NCBI RefSeq assembly: GCF_040939455.1
Contig: NC_134107.1
Location: forward strand, 15,067,537 to 15,131,536
Direction: 5' to 3'
DNA length: 64,000 bases
Source: Microcebus murinus
Lineage: Eukaryota; Chordata; Mammalia; Primates; Cheirogaleidae
Position numbers and translations under genes: made by a program. This document shows, piece after piece, positions 1-12,876 of the stretch (the stretch's first letter is position 1; every line of letters begins with the position of its first letter). The notes under the pieces were generated by a model. That model had not been told where the DNA came from. It worked only from the letters and a program-made list of their open reading frames with translations, and did not search any database.

Positions 1-718
1 CACATTATAGATCCCTCTGCTTTACTGAGGTTTAGTTGCATCTCTTGGATAGACAATTTTTGGTTTTTGCCATGGCCTTGATTAATTATCAGTGTTCTGA
101 ATCATTAATTTTAGTTGTTTTGCCAGTGTTTTCCTTATTTTTTTTTTAAGAATGAATTTATGGAGTTGTTTACTCTGCCATCCCAGAAGTCAATCTTCCA
201 TCATTAACATACATAATAATTCTAATTTCTTATTCTTACATCTTACTGTCAATACAAAACTCAACACTATCTAAAGGAAATCAACATAATCCAGACTCTT
301 TTACAACACCTCACACACGATGTCCACCATACAATTAAAATGTTCCTAGATGTGAAGAAACAATGAAAAAGAAGATAATAACAGATACTGTGTCATTTCA
401 AGGTCTCTGTATTTACATATCATAATTGACATTCTAATTTGCATTACATGGATTATCATATAAAATTTAACTTCTTGGTTAACTTCGTAGTCCTGAATTA
501 TTTCTATAACAAATGAAATAGAACAAAAATTTTGGAAACTGGAGTGTATGCTTTTTTGGATGAGAATGCAATAGAAACTTACATTTCTTCTATTTTAAAA
601 ATCCTCCAAAGGTTATGGATAGGTCTCTAGTGACTCATAGACAATGCTGCTTCCTCACTGACTTTAGCTCTTATGGCAGATAAAAATCTTTAGAGTTGCT
701 ATAAGTATTCTGACTTAC
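1..718. other. Intronic sequence, nothing recognised
   Basis: AT-rich single-copy-looking DNA downstream of the second transmembrane exon of the left-hand MS4A gene (minus strand). The TM3 and TM4 exons of that gene should lie further left; I saw no GT-AG bounded exon with MS4A-like coding here. Confidence 0.5.
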
Positions 719-775
719 CAAGGAACTTGAAGAACTCTTCTCTACCACTATTGCAAAGATTCCTGAGAAGGTAAA
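719..775 (-). CDS. MS4A-family gene, exon 3 (second transmembrane segment)
   Basis: This 57 nt exon (19 codons, phase 0 at both ends) reads FTFSGIFAIVVEKSSSSSL. In the MS4A family the exon for TM2 is characteristically short and carries an SG motif followed by a small hydrophobic run and a basic end, as here. On the minus strand the acceptor is a pyrimidine-rich tract ending TTTCCAG and the donor is G|GTAAGT. It joins in frame to the 48-codon exon at 13,869-14,012, from which it is separated by a ~13 kb intron filled with LINE-1 copies. An alternative acceptor 13 nt inside the exon would give a 44 nt product out of frame, so the 57 nt form is preferred. The exons for TM3 and TM4 are outside the window. 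Seen: the splice sites and open frame. Inferred: membership of one gene with the two upstream exons. Confidence 0.72.
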
Positions 776-1511
776 CTGGAAACAAAGATCACATTTATTA
801 ATACCAAGTCATTACATTTATATATAAACTTAAAAAGTAAGAGAATTCTGGAATTCTGTAACATGAATAATATCATCTTAGTTCTTTAGTGGGATCACTG
901 AGAAAATCATCCAGGAAATATTCAAGGGTTTTCTATTGCAGAGGTGGGCTAAAGCCATGAAATATCTGGCCACTAATGTGAAACATGTATTGGAAGTGGA
1001 ATTTAAGGGTCCCTGAAGTAACTTTACAGGAAAAGGAATATCAAATTTTACTTAGTTTTTGTCAATCATAATTTATTAAGCCCATAAGGTGAATTATAAG
1101 AAAATGTTTCTAATTAATGAATTATTACTAGACAGTGTTATATCTTGGTGAGCTCATATACAAATACTTTTAATATAATATCAAAATCTTTTATTAATAG
1201 AAAGTATCTGCAGAAAACAATCAAGCTTCAGTTTACATATTTAAATATAAGAATCACATAATGTCTTCCATAGGTAGCTTGTTCTGAGACCTTCTATCAT
1301 AATCTAACACTTGTTATAAAGATGGCAGTTATGGTGAATAAGAAATTTATTTTCTCATTGGTGCAAATTTTATGCAATTATTTGTATAAAAATTATTTGC
1401 ATAAAAATTTCCCACAACATTAAAAAAATGAACTATTCAGTTAGTAGTAGGGTAGAGGAATGTTCTTTCCCAGAAAAATGGGGACACTAACATGTTGATA
1501 TTAAATAGTAC
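776..1511. other. Intron, nothing recognised
   Basis: AT-rich intronic DNA of the left-hand MS4A gene. No repeat family or reading frame was recognised. Confidence 0.5.
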
Positions 1512-1690
1512 TTTGGAGTCAGAAGGATTTGAGTTTGAGTCCTCTGCACTTCCCTTTCTCTGTGGCTCAGGAAAAATTACTTAACTTATTATTTAGTTTT
1601 ACTTTTTCATTGGTAAAATTGGGATTGATATTCTACCTCATTGTGGTGTTGTGATAGTGTTGTAATAGTTAAGGCAATATAAGGCAATGT
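1512..1690 (+). repeat. MIR SINE (ancient, tRNA-derived)
   Basis: The run resembles the MIR core: a 'gagtcctctgcac' entry, a 'lose acttaactt' stretch, a 'ttggtaaaattgggattgat' stretch and a 'cctcattgtggtgttgtga' end. It is strongly diverged, as expected for a pre-eutherian SINE. Confidence 0.55.
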
Positions 1691-3855
1691 GCTGAATTAT
1701 TTCTATTCAATTTGTTTCTACCACTTCCATCTGAGGCTCAGAATCAAAGTGAAAGTACGCTTGCTAATCATCACCGTAGACACATCTTCAGGAAAAGTCA
1801 TCCTCTATGAAAGTCAATCCAAAAATTTGAAGGAGTGACTTTTATATCAGATGCACAGATATCAATGTAAGGACACCAGAAACATGAAAAAGCAAGAAAA
1901 TATCACACCCTCAAATTATCACAATAACTGTCTAGCAACAGATTCCAATAAAAATATTTATAAAATCCCAAAAAAGAAGTCAAAATATTGATATTGAGGA
2001 AGTTCAGTAATGCAGAAAAACAATATAAAGAAATCAGAAAACCAATTCAGGATATGCATGAGAAATTCACCAAATAGATATCATAAAAAAGAATTAAACA
2101 GAAATTTTAGAACTGTAGAATTCATTGAATAAAATACAGAACACATCTCAAAGTTTTGACAATAGTCTAGATCAAGCAGAAGAAAGAATCTTAGAACTTG
2201 AATACAGGCCTTTTAAAATAACATAGTCACACAAAGATAAAGAAAGAAGAATAAAAACGAATGAGCAAAACCTACATGATGTATGAGACATCCTAAAATG
2301 ATCAAATATTTGAATTTTTGATGTCCCAGAAGGCAAAAAGAAAACTAAAGAGTTAGAAAAACTATTTAATGAAATAATAGATGAAACTTCCTAAGCCTTG
2401 CAAGAGATTTAGACATCAAGATTCAGGAAGTTCAAAATTTAAAGGTCTTTTCCATAGCACATATAGTCAAAGACAAAGAAAGAATTTTAAGAACAGCAAT
2501 AGAACAGCATGTAGTTACCTATAAGGAAACCCCCGTTGGAGTAACAGCAGATTTATCAACATAAACCTTATAGGCTAGGAGACAATGGGATAATAATAGT
2601 GAAAGTAGTAAAAGAAAAAATTGCCAGCCAAAGGTATCGTATTCAGCAAAATTATCCTTCATAAATCAAGGCAAAATGAAGACTTTCCCAGGCAATAAAA
2701 ACCTAAGGAAATGAATTGATCATTACTAGACCAATCCTATAAGAGATACTGAAGGAAAGTCTAAACCTGGAAGCGAAATAACAATGTCTATCATTAGGAA
2801 TACACATGAAAATATAAAACTCCACTGGTAGAGCAAACATATAAACAAGGAAGAGGAAAAAATTCAAATGATACCACTACAGAAAATCATCAAATCCAAA
2901 TGGTAAACAATAAGGGAAAAGAAAGGAACAAAGGATATACAAAGCTCCCAGAAATTAATTTAAAAAATGACAGGAATAAGCCCTCACATATCAATATTAA
3001 CCTTGAATGTAAATGAATTAAACTTTCAACTCAAAACATTTAGACCAGCTGAATGGATAAAAAAAATGACCCAAAAATATGCTCCCTACAGGAAACTCAT
3101 CTCACTCATGGAGATACATGTAACCTGAAAGTAAAAATATGAAAAAAGATATTCCATGCAAATGGAAACCAAAAAGCAATCAGGAGTAGCTACACTTATA
3201 TGAGATAAAAAAATTTAAATCACAACAGTAACAAAAAATAAAGAAGGGAATTATTTAATGATAGAGTGATCAATTAAGCAAGAGGATAAAATAATTGTAA
3301 ACATATGTGCATCCAATACTGGAGCACTCAGACATGTAAAGCAAATATTAGTTTCAAAGGGAGAGATAGACTCCAATACATACTAGTGGGGGACATTAAT
3401 ATACTATATATTAACAATAAATTTCAGCAATGGGTATATCATCCAGACAGAAAATTAAAAAGGAAACATTGGATTTAAAACACATTCTAGACCAAACAGA
3501 CCTAACCAGCATTTACAGAAGATGTTATTAAAAAACTAGAGAATACACATTCTTCTCAATAGCACACGGGATATTCATCAGTACAGACCATATGTTAGGA
3601 TACAAAAAAATCTCAATGAATTAAAAAAAATCAAAATCATATCAAGCATCTTCTCAGATCACAATGGAATAAGACTAGAAATCAATAATACGAGGAACTT
3701 TGGAAATTGTACAAATATGTGAAAATTAAACAACATGTTCCTGAATGATCATTGGGTCAAGGATGAAATTAAGGAGGAAATTTAAAAAGTCTTAAAACAA
3801 ATCAAAATGGAAACACAACATAAAAACCCATGGGATACATAAAAAGCAGTGCTAA

Positions 3856-4247
3856 CAAATGGTTTCCAGTTTTTCATCTGCAATGCCAAGACTGAGTGGT
3901 TGGATGGCAAGCATGTGGTCTCTGGCAAGGTGAAAGAGGGCATGAATGTTGTGGAAGCCATGGAGCGCTTTGGGTCCAGGAATGGCAAGACCAGCAAGAA
4001 GATCACCATTGTTGACTGTGAACAACTCTAGTGACTTTGACTTAAGTGTTTTATCTTAACCACCAGACCATTCCTTCTATAGCTCAGGAGAGCACCCCTT
4101 TACCCTATTTGCTGGCAATATCCTGTAATCTTTGTGTTCTCACTGCAGTTCTTTGGGTTCTGTATTTTCCTTATTCCCCGCCATGTCTAGTTGGATTTCA
4201 GAGTTAAGTTTATGATTATGAAATAAAAACTAAATAACAATTGTCAA
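3856..4247 (+). pseudogene. PPIA: PPIA (cyclophilin A) processed pseudogene, 5'-truncated
   Basis: The frame from about 3,856 to a stop at 4,029-4,031 matches roughly the last 59 residues of peptidyl-prolyl isomerase A; recognisable pieces are [31 protein letters not shown] and KTSKKITI. After the stop comes PPIA-like 3' UTR with a polyadenylation signal (AATAAA within 'gaaataaaaac', about 4,220) and a short A-rich tail. There are no introns and the 5' two thirds are missing, so it is a truncated retrocopy made by L1. It interrupts the host L1 ORF2, which resumes at 'atgctaagtgcgaaatttat'. An imperfect target duplication (around 3,841-3,855 and 4,248-4,262, sharing 'tgctaa') is visible. It lacks the catalytic N-terminal part and is not functional. 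Confidence 0.9.
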
Positions 4248-6633
4248 AAAAATCAATGCTAAGTGCGAAATTTATAGCAATAAACACCTACATAAAAAAG
4301 TTGAAAGATTTCAAATGAACAATCTACTGATGCACCTCAAGGAACTAGAAAAGCAAGAAAAAACAAACCCAAAATTAGTGGAAGGAAAGAACTAATGAAG
4401 ATTAGAGTTGAATTAAACAAAATAGAGATTTAAAATAAAATACTAAGGATCAATGAAATGAAAAGTTATTTTTTATAATTAAACAAAAATCAATAAGCTT
4501 CTTGCTAGACTAACCAAGAAAAAAAGAGAAGACTCAAATAAAATCAGAGAAAAAGGAGACATTACAACTGATACCTCAGAAATACAAAAGATCATTAGAG
4601 ACTATCATGAACAACTATACAATAACAAACTGGAAAACCTATAGGAAATAGATAAATTCCTTTAAGTTTTTCAGTTATATAGAACACATACAACTTATCA
4701 AGATTGAATCAGGAAAAAAATAGAAAACTTGAAAAGACAAGTAACAAGAAATGAGATTGAGTCAGTAATAAAAAGTCTCCTAACAAAGAAAAACACAGGA
4801 CTAGATGTCTTCACTGCCGAATTCTACCAAACCTCTAGAGAAGAACTAATACTAATTCTCTTCAAACTATTCCAAAAAATTAAAGAAGAAGGAATTCTCC
4901 ATAACTCATTCACTCATTCTATGAGGCCAGCATTACCCTGATATCAAAACTGGAAGAGGAAACAACAACAATAACAACAACAGCAACGACAAAGAAAAAC
5001 ATAAAAGAAAACTATAGGCCAATACCCCTGATGAATATAGATGCAAAAATCTTTAATGAAATACTAGCAAATAGAACCCAACAGCACATCAAAAAGATAA
5101 TACACTCTGTTCAAGTGGGATTTGTCCTAGTAATACAAGGATGGTTCAACATATGCAAATCAATCAATACAATCTATCACTTTGACAGAATGAAATACAA
5201 AACCCATATGATCACCTCAGTGGTCCATAAAAATATTTGATAAAATACAACATCACTTCATAATAAGAACCCTCAAAAACTAGGCATAGCAGGAACATAA
5301 CATAATAAAGATCATATATGACAAACTCACTGCAGACATCATGCTAAATGTGGGAAAGCTGAAAGCTTTTTCTCTGAGAACTAGAACAAGCCAGATACCC
5401 CTTCCACCACTCCTATTCAAGGTAGTCCTGGAAGTCCTAGCCAGAGCAGTCAGCCAAGAGAAAGAAATAAAAGGCATCCAAATTTAAAAAGAAGTCAAAT
5501 GTACCCTTGGCAGATGGTATGACCTTATATCTAGAAAAACCTAAAGACTCTACAAAAAACCTTTTAGATATGATAAATTAATTTTAGTAAAGTTGCAGGA
5601 TAAAAAATCAACATACAAAAATATGCCATTTCTATATACCAACAATGAAATAGCAAAGAATAAAATAACAAAGGCAATTCCATTTACAAAAAAAAAATAC
5701 CTAGGAATAAATTTGACCAAGGAGGTGAGAGAGTTCTACAAGAAAACACTACAAAACAGTAATGAAAGAAATTAAAGACACAAAAAAGTGGAAAGACATC
5801 TCATGTTCATGGATTGAAAGAATTAATATTCTTAAAATGACTATACTGCTCAGAGCATTCTATAGATTCAGTGAGATCCCTATCAAAATACCCAAGTCAT
5901 TTTTCACAGGAAAATTAAAAAAATCCTAAAATTTGTACATCACACTACCTGACTTCAAATTATACCATAAGGCTATAGTAACCAAGGCAATATGGTATTT
6001 GTATAAAAACAGACACATAGGCCAATGGAACAGAATGCAGAATTAAGAAAGAAATCCACATATTTACAGCCAACTGATTTTTGACAGAGGCTCCAAGAAG
6101 AACACTGGGGAAGGAACTCCCTTTTCAATATATGATGCTGGGAAAATTGGATACTCATATGCAGAAGAATGAAATTGGAAATTGAAATCTCACCATATAC
6201 AAAAATCAACTCAAGGTGGATTAAAGTCTCAAACATAAGACCCAAAACTATAAAAGTCTTAGCAGATAACATAGGGAAAACACTACAGGACATTGGTCTA
6301 GGCAAATAATTTACATCCAAGACTTCAAAAGCACAGGCAAGAAAAACAATAGACAAATGAGAAATAGGCAAATGGGACTGTATTAAACTGACAAGCTTCT
6401 GCACAGCAAAAGAAATAATAGAGTGAAGACACAGTTTGTCAAATGGGAGAAAATACTTACAAACTCTTCATCTGATAAGGGACTAAAATCCAGAATCTAC
6501 AAGGCACTCAACACTAAAAAAACAAGTATGCCCATTAAAAAGTGCACAAAGGACATGAATACACATTTCTCCAAAGAAGCCATACAAATGACCAATAGAT
6601 ATATGAAAAAATACTGAACATCACTAATCATCA

Positions 6634-6790
6634 GGCAGGTATATACATACATAATGAGTGAGATGTGCACCATCTGGGGGATGGTCATGCTGGAAACTCA
6701 GACTTTTGGGGGGAGGGGGGAAAGGGCATTTTTTGAAACCTTAAAATTTGTACCCCCATAATATGCCAAAATAAAATATTAAAAAAAAAC
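6634..6790 (+). mobile_element. Nested LINE-1 3' end (strepsirrhine type)
   Basis: About 157 bp of L1 3' UTR inside an older L1 ORF2. It contains the 'ctgggggatggtcatgctgg' block, a G-rich stretch, 'gtacccccataatatgccaa' and an AATAAA followed by an A tail. The same 3' end closes the L1 at 10.4-11.9 kb. The host L1 loses about 20 nt at the junction, and no clear target duplication is visible. Confidence 0.7.
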
Positions 6791-7719
6791 AACCCACAAT
6801 GAGATATCATCTTACCCCAGTTAGAATGGCTATTATTAAAAAAGCAAAAGAATAACAGATGTTTGGTGAAGATGTGGATGGAGAAAACTCTTATACACTG
6901 TTGGTGGGAATGTAAATTAGAGCAGCTACTATGGAAAACAGTATGGAGATTATTCAGAAACCTAAAAATAGAACTACCATATGATCTAGCAATCCCATTG
7001 GTGGGTATTTATCCAAAGGAAAACAAGTAAGTAAGTATATCAAAGAGATACCTGCACTGCTGTTTATTGCAGCACTATTCACAATAGTAAAGATATGGAA
7101 TTGTCCTAAGTGTCTAGCTATGGACGAATGGATAAAAATGTGATATATATACACACAATGGAATACTATTCTGCCACAAGACAGAATAAAATCCTGTCAT
7201 TTCCAGAAACATGGATGGAACTGGAGGTCATTATATTAAGTGAAATAAGCCAAACACAGAAAGATAAATATCACATGTTCTCATTCATATGTGGGAGCTA
7301 ATGTTGACCTAATAAAGGTAGAAAATAAAATAATACTAGAGGCTGAGAAAGGTGTGTGGGTGGAAGGGAGAATGAAGAGAGGCTGGCTAATGGATAGAAA
7401 CATACAGTTAGATAAAAGGTGTAAGTTCTTTTTTGTGACAGAAGGGTGACTATAATTAACAACAATGTATTGTATGTTTTAAAGTAGCTAGAAGAGAGGA
7501 CTTGAATTGTTCCTAAAACACAGAATAGATTAATACTCAAAGTTATGGATATATCATATACTCTGACTTGATCATTGCACATGTTTTGCACATAAAATGT
7601 CATTTATAGATTATTATGTATTAATAAAAAATACATTGTTAATTAAAAAATTAAAGGCCAACCAGGATTTTCTTTCACCAATTTAAGCTTTCCTTTAGGA
7701 TATAGTTCTCTACCTGAGG

Positions 7720-8480
7720 TAAAATCAACATGGATGAGTATAACCATTATGGAATCTAGCATGGAGGTTCCTACACAAATTAAAAATAGAACTACCATAT
7801 GATCCAGCAATCTCATTACTGGGTATATATCTAAATGAAGCAAAATCAGTATGTTGAAGAGATATGTGAACTCCCATGTTCATTGTGGTATTATTCAGCA
7901 GCCAAAATATGGAATAAACCTAAATGTCTATCAATGGATAAATGGATAAAGAAAATATGGTATACATACACAATGGAAGATTATTCAGCCTTAAAAGAAA
8001 AGAAAATCCTGTTATTTGCAACAACATGGATGAACATGGAAGACACTATGTTAAGTGAAATAATCCATGTATATTCTACATGATCTCATTTTTATGTGTA
8101 ATTAAAAAAACTAGAACTCATAGAAACAAGTTGTAAAATGTGGTAGCCAGAGGTTTGAGGGTGGGGAGATGGGGGAGATCCTGGTCAAATGACATAAAGT
8201 TCCAATTAAACAGATGGAATAAGTAATTTTAAGAGATTTGTTGTACATCATGGTGACTACAGTTAATAACAATATATTGTATAGTTGTAAATTTTTAAGA
8301 GAGTAGATTTTAAGTGTTCTCACTACAAAGAAATGATAAATACAAGAACTAATGCTTATGTGCCTATGTTAAATATCTTGATTTAGACATTCCATAATGT
8401 GTACATGTATCAAAATATCATGTTGTACACCATAAATATATACATTTTTTTACTTGTCAATGAAAAAAATAATAAATAAA
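7720..8480 (+). mobile_element. LINE-1 3' fragment, sense
   Basis: A second, separate L1 tail: the ORF2 C-terminal block (about 7,780-8,060, with 'ctaccatatgatccagcaat' and 'caatggaagattattcagcc' landmarks) followed by 3' UTR and an A-rich end at about 8,460-8,480. It repeats the same element region that ends at 7,300 and is therefore a different insertion. Confidence 0.75.
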
Positions 8481-9187
8481 ATACATAGAAAAAACTCTCT
8501 GATCCAATGTATTAATGACCTCATGCAAATATTAGTGGTTATAAGGTATTCCTGTCCATATTGAAAATAAGTTCATGGAAAACACTGGCAACATCATTTA
8601 AGATACAGAACTAACATTTCTAATACGATCTCTGAAAAATATTTTAAAAATCGAGAAGGCATTTTGAAAGGATGAGAAATTCTCACAACAATCAAAACAT
8701 TTTTGATTATGTATAACCTTGTTATTGCTTCAACCAGGATTTCCTTCAAAGGCCCCTTCTCCTTTCTCTCCCCACAATGTGTCTGGCATTTAATAGACTT
8801 GGAAAACTTTAAAAAAAAGAAATAACGAATGTCTCTCAGTCTGAAGTATAAATTTGTTGGGAGCAGATAACTTATTTATTTTTCTTCTAATTCTTACATC
8901 CAGTAAAATGCCACACACAAATTAAATGGTAAATAAATAATTCTTTAATTAAATCAAAATATATGTTGAATAGAGGAAACAGTAGTCTTAGAAAAAGTCA
9001 GTTAAACAAATAAAAATCCCTGAATAATTTCAATTAATACTTTCATATTATAAATATAAATATATGTGATAATTTTTACAATGGCAACCTTGTTTTTAAT
9101 CAGATTTTTTAAATATATTAATACAATTGATGCATCTGTTCTTCAATTATTTAGTTATCTAGTAATTTCAGAAAAATCCTTTGAACC
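8481..9187. other. Intron, nothing recognised
   Basis: AT-rich, no coding potential, no repeat that I can name. Confidence 0.5.
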
Positions 9188-9568
9188 TGCTGTGGTTTGA
9201 ATATCTCCTTGAAAATTCATGCAAAAATGCAATTGCCGTTGTGATGGTATTAGCACATCATGCCATTAAGGGGTGATTAGTCTATGAGGGCTTTGCCCTC
9301 ATGAGTGGATTAATGTTGTTATCATGGGAGTGGGTTCATTATCACCAGAGTAGGTTGTCATAAAATCAAGTTCAGCCCTCTCTCTCTTCTCACTCTTGCT
9401 TGCCCTTCCAACTTCTGCCATGGGATGATGCAGCACAAAGGCCCTTACAAGATGCTAGAACCTTGATATTGGACTTCCCAGCCCCTAGAACTGTGAGAAA
9501 TAATTTTTTTTTAAATAAATGACCCAGTCTCTGGTATACAGTTAGAGCAATACAAAACAGACTAAGAA
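9188..9568 (+). mobile_element. Solo LTR of MaLR type (MLT1/MST-like)
   Basis: It begins TGCTGTGGTTTGAAT, contains 'ctcatgagtggattaatg', 'cttctgccatgggatgatg' and 'ttggacttcccagcccc' and ends 'aacagactaagaac'. These are landmarks of mammalian MaLR LTRs. No internal retroviral sequence is attached, so it is a solo LTR. The exact subfamily needs a library search. Confidence 0.55.
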
Positions 9569-9745
9569 CTCATATGTTTGGCACCTCTAAGTTGAATTAA
9601 GGCCCTCAACATTTTTCTTATCTGAACCACCCTGGTGACCTTCTCTAATGTCCCTAGTATTCTTAAATCTAATCTTTTATTACTCATAGAGTGACTATAT
9701 TAAAACCAGTCTAATCATAGCACTTCCCTCAGTTGGAATCTTGTC

Positions 9746-10068
9746 TAGAGCTGTCCAATAGAAATGTAATGCAAGAAACATATGTAATTTTAGGTTTTCC
9801 AGTACCACACTAAGAAAAGTAAAAAGAAATATATGAAATTGATTTTAATAATATATTTTATACAACCTCAGTATATTCAAAACATCATTTTAACACAAGA
9901 ACAATACAAAAATTAATTATATATTTTACATTCTTTTTATTTATACTAATTCCTTGGACTCTTGTGTATTTTACATTGATAGCACTTTTCAATGTTGTTT
10001 AGCTGCATTTTTCAGGCTCAATAGCCACACATGACTAGTGATTGCTGTATTAGACAGTGCAGCTCTAG
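9746..10068 (+). mobile_element. hAT-type nonautonomous DNA transposon (MER class)
   Basis: About 320 bp starting CTGTCCAATAGAAATGTAAT and ending in a sequence related to its inverse complement (TATTAGACAGTGCAG), with AT-rich interior 'ttaataatatattttataca'. Short direct repeats 'ctagag/ctctag' flank it. This matches the old MER-type hAT-Charlie derivatives of placental mammals. Confidence 0.55.
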
Positions 10069-10401
10069 TCGTTACTTATCTCCTCATCTCTATTTTCACT
10101 CACTTCCTTGCTGATCTCACCTAGTCTTATGGCTTTCAAATATCTTCTTGCCAAAGACTACCAAATGTATCTTGAGCCTAACTCTCTCTTATGAACTCTA
10201 GATTCTATATCCAACAGGCTACTTGATATTTCCAGTTGAATATTAAATAAATATCTCAAACTCAGCATGTTCAAAACAAACTCATTGTATTCCTCTGAAA
10301 ACCAGTTCTATCTGTGATCTTCCCTAAATCAGTAGATGTCAAGTCACAGGCATTATCTTTAACTTCTTTCACATTCCACACCCAAATATATACTTTGTAT
10401 G
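10069..10401. other. Intron, nothing recognised
   Basis: No reading frame or repeat recognised. Confidence 0.45.
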
Positions 10402-11890
10402 GAACCAGAGAAGATCCCATATTGCAAAAGCAATCTTAAGCAAAAAGAACAAATTGGGAGGCATCAATTTACCACACTTCAAGCTATACTACAAGGCTAT
10501 AGTAACTAAAACAGCATGGTACTGGCACAAGAACAGAGGCATAGACCAATGGAACAGAACTGAGAACCCAGATTTAAACCATCCTCATATAGCCATATAA
10601 TCTTTGACAAAGCAGACAAAACCATACACTGGGGAAAATAATTTTTATTCAATAAATGGTGTTGGGAAAATTGGATAGCCACATGTAGAAGACTGAAACA
10701 GGATCCATACCTCTCACCTCTTACAAAAAATCAACTCATGTTGGATAACAGACTTAAACTTAAGGCATGAAACTATAAGAATTTTAGAAGAAAATGTTGG
10801 AAAAACTCTTACAGACATCAGCCTAAGGAAAGAATTTATGAAGAAGATACCAAAGGCAATCACAGCAACAGCAAAATTAAATAAATGGGACCTGCTCAAA
10901 TTAAAAAGCTTCTGCACAGCCAAGGAAAACTATCACAAGAACAAACAGACAACCTACAGATTGGGAGAAAATATTTGCATGCTACACATCTGATAAAGGG
11001 CTGATAAGTAGAATCTGCACAGAACTCAGGAAAATCAACAAGAAAAAAATCAAACAACCCCATTAAAAAGTGGGCAAGGGAAATGAACAGAAACTTTTCA
11101 AAAGGAGACAGACTAATGGCCAACAAAATATGAAAAATGTTCAACTTCTCCAGTCATCAAGGAAATGCAAATCAAAACCACAATGAGATATCACTCAACT
11201 GCAGTGAGAATGGCTTTTATCAAAAAGTTTCCAAAAAACAAATGTTGGCGTGGATGTGGAGAGATAGGAATACTCATACTTTGCTGGTGAGACTACAAAT
11301 TAGTACAACCACTATGGAAAGTAACATGGAGATACCTCAAAGAACTAAAAGTAGAACTACCATTTGATCCATCAGTCCCATTACTGGGCATCTATCCACA
11401 AGGAAAAAAGACATTCTGTAAAAAAGACATACACTGGAATATTTATAGTAGCACAATTCACAGTTGCAAAGATGTGGAAACAACCCAAGTGCTCATTAAT
11501 ACATGAGTGATTAATAAAATGTAGTATATATGTACCATGGAATACTACTCAGCCACAAAAAACAACGGTGATCTAGCACCTCTTGTCTTATCTTGGATAC
11601 AGCTGGAGCCCATTCTACTAGGTGAAGTATCACCAGAATGGTAAAACAAGCACCACATGTACTCAGCATCAAATTGATATGAATTGATCAACACCTGGGT
11701 GCTCATATAGTAGTAACATTCATCGGGTGTCAGGCAGGTGGGAGGAGGGGATGGGTATATTCATGGGTGTGGTATACACTGTCTAGGGGATGGATATGCT
11801 TGAAGCTCTGACTTGGGTGGGGCAAAGGCAATATATGTAACCTAAACCATTGTACCCTGTAATATGCTGAAATAAAAAAAGAAAAATAAT
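10402..11890 (+). mobile_element. LINE-1, 5'-truncated, strepsirrhine type
   Basis: Sense L1 from the middle of ORF2 to the poly(A). Landmarks are 'aagctatactacaaggctat' (about 10,483), 'gcccattctactaggtgaag' and the 3' UTR block 'ggggatggatatgcttgaag', then 'aatatgctgaaataaa' and the tail. It shares this 3' UTR with the nested element at 6.6 kb. Its ORF2 frame is broken by several stops. Confidence 0.85.
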
Positions 11891-11934
11891 GATTTGCAAG
11901 ATAAAAAAATAATTACTTTCACCACTTTCACTTC

Positions 11935-12345
11935 ACTTCTTACCAACCTTGTTTGAGTCTCACCTGGATTTCTGCAGTAGCTTTCTAAGTGAACTCCTTC
12001 ACCCCCTTCATGCTCTTCTCAACTCAGCAGCCAAAGTGATCCTCTTAAAACTTAAACCAGACTGTTTAACTAACACTGTTCATGAAACAGAATAATAACT
12101 CCAATTTCTCTTATAGTAAAAGCCAAAATCCTTACAATGGCTTATAAAGCCCTATATTACAAGCTCCCCATTATTTTTCTGACCTCTTTTCTACTACCAC
12201 TCTGCTCTAGAAATACTGGCCACACTTTTCTAGAACACTCCAGGCCTATCAGACATTGAAGACTTTGTTCTGGATGTTTCCTGTCTTGGAATGTTCAGTC
12301 TTCCCATATCCATGTGGACAAAACCATACCATTTTCTGTCTTTGC
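11935..12345 (+). mobile_element. L2 LINE fragment (3' part of ORF2)
   Basis: The stretch 'aagccaaaatccttacaatg' followed by 'gcttataaagccctatatta' and later 'ctggccacacttttctagaa' is typical of the L2 ORF2 3' region. Strongly diverged and non-coding. Confidence 0.6.
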
Positions 12346-12805
12346 TCACATGCCATTGTGGTAGTTGGGATGGCTGGTCACAACTCTTTAATTTCAGACA
12401 TTAATAATACCTCTTCATACTCTTGCTGTAGTCTCAAGGTGGTTGGATTATGCTTCCCTGCTCCTTAACTTGGAACTTGACCATTTTATTTGTTTTGGCT
12501 GATATTTTAGCAGACATGGCCCAACCCAAGACTTGAAATGTTTTTGTGTGATTTGGTTTGTCCTCTTGTGTCCCTACCTTTCATCATGAGAAGTATATGT
12601 CTCCAGTAACCACTAGTCTAAGGAGGATAAGATACTTGTACAGTAGATATGGACCTGTCCTGTAGCTTGAAGCCAAGCCTGCCTGGTTCTAGCCCAGATC
12701 AGCTGAATCTCTGCTAACTCTGCATGAGTAAAAAATAAATGCTTGTAGTTGGATGTCGCTGGGTTTTGTGGTGGTTTGTTATATAACAATAGATGAGTAA
12801 TAGAG
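12346..12805 (+). repeat. Possible old LTR or MER element
   Basis: The end 'ggtttgttatataacaatag' with 'aataaatgcttgtagttgg' before it resembles the tails of ancient mammalian LTR or MER repeats. The 5' boundary is unclear. An open frame at 12,256-12,468 crosses it but shows nothing protein-like. Confidence 0.3.
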
Positions 12806-12876
12806 TCATTTTTTTCAATAAGTTCTAACTCAACTATCTAATTTTAAATGATAACCCATATCCCTTCACCTGGTTG

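Larger units (their letters stand above)
1740..7640 (+). mobile_element. LINE-1, sense, old and interrupted
   Basis: A long L1 copy on the plus strand. The 5' part (about 1.86-2.5 kb) resembles ORF1-upstream and ORF1 sequence. From about 3.0 kb the ORF2 endonuclease region is recognisable and from 4.6 to 5.8 kb the reverse transcriptase, including the frames at 4,729-4,941, 5,031-5,240 and 5,593-5,775. The ORF2 C-terminus runs to about 7.3 kb and an A-rich 3' end finishes near 7.64 kb. Many stops and frameshifts show it is dead. It is split by a PPIA retropseudogene (about 3,856-4,247) and by a younger L1 3' end (about 6,634-6,790). It sits in the ~13 kb intron between TM1 and TM2 exons of the left-hand MS4A gene, opposite to its transcription. 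Confidence 0.85.

Noticed and set aside
5973..6404. 143-codon minus-strand open frame
   Set aside because: Antisense shadow of L1 ORF2.
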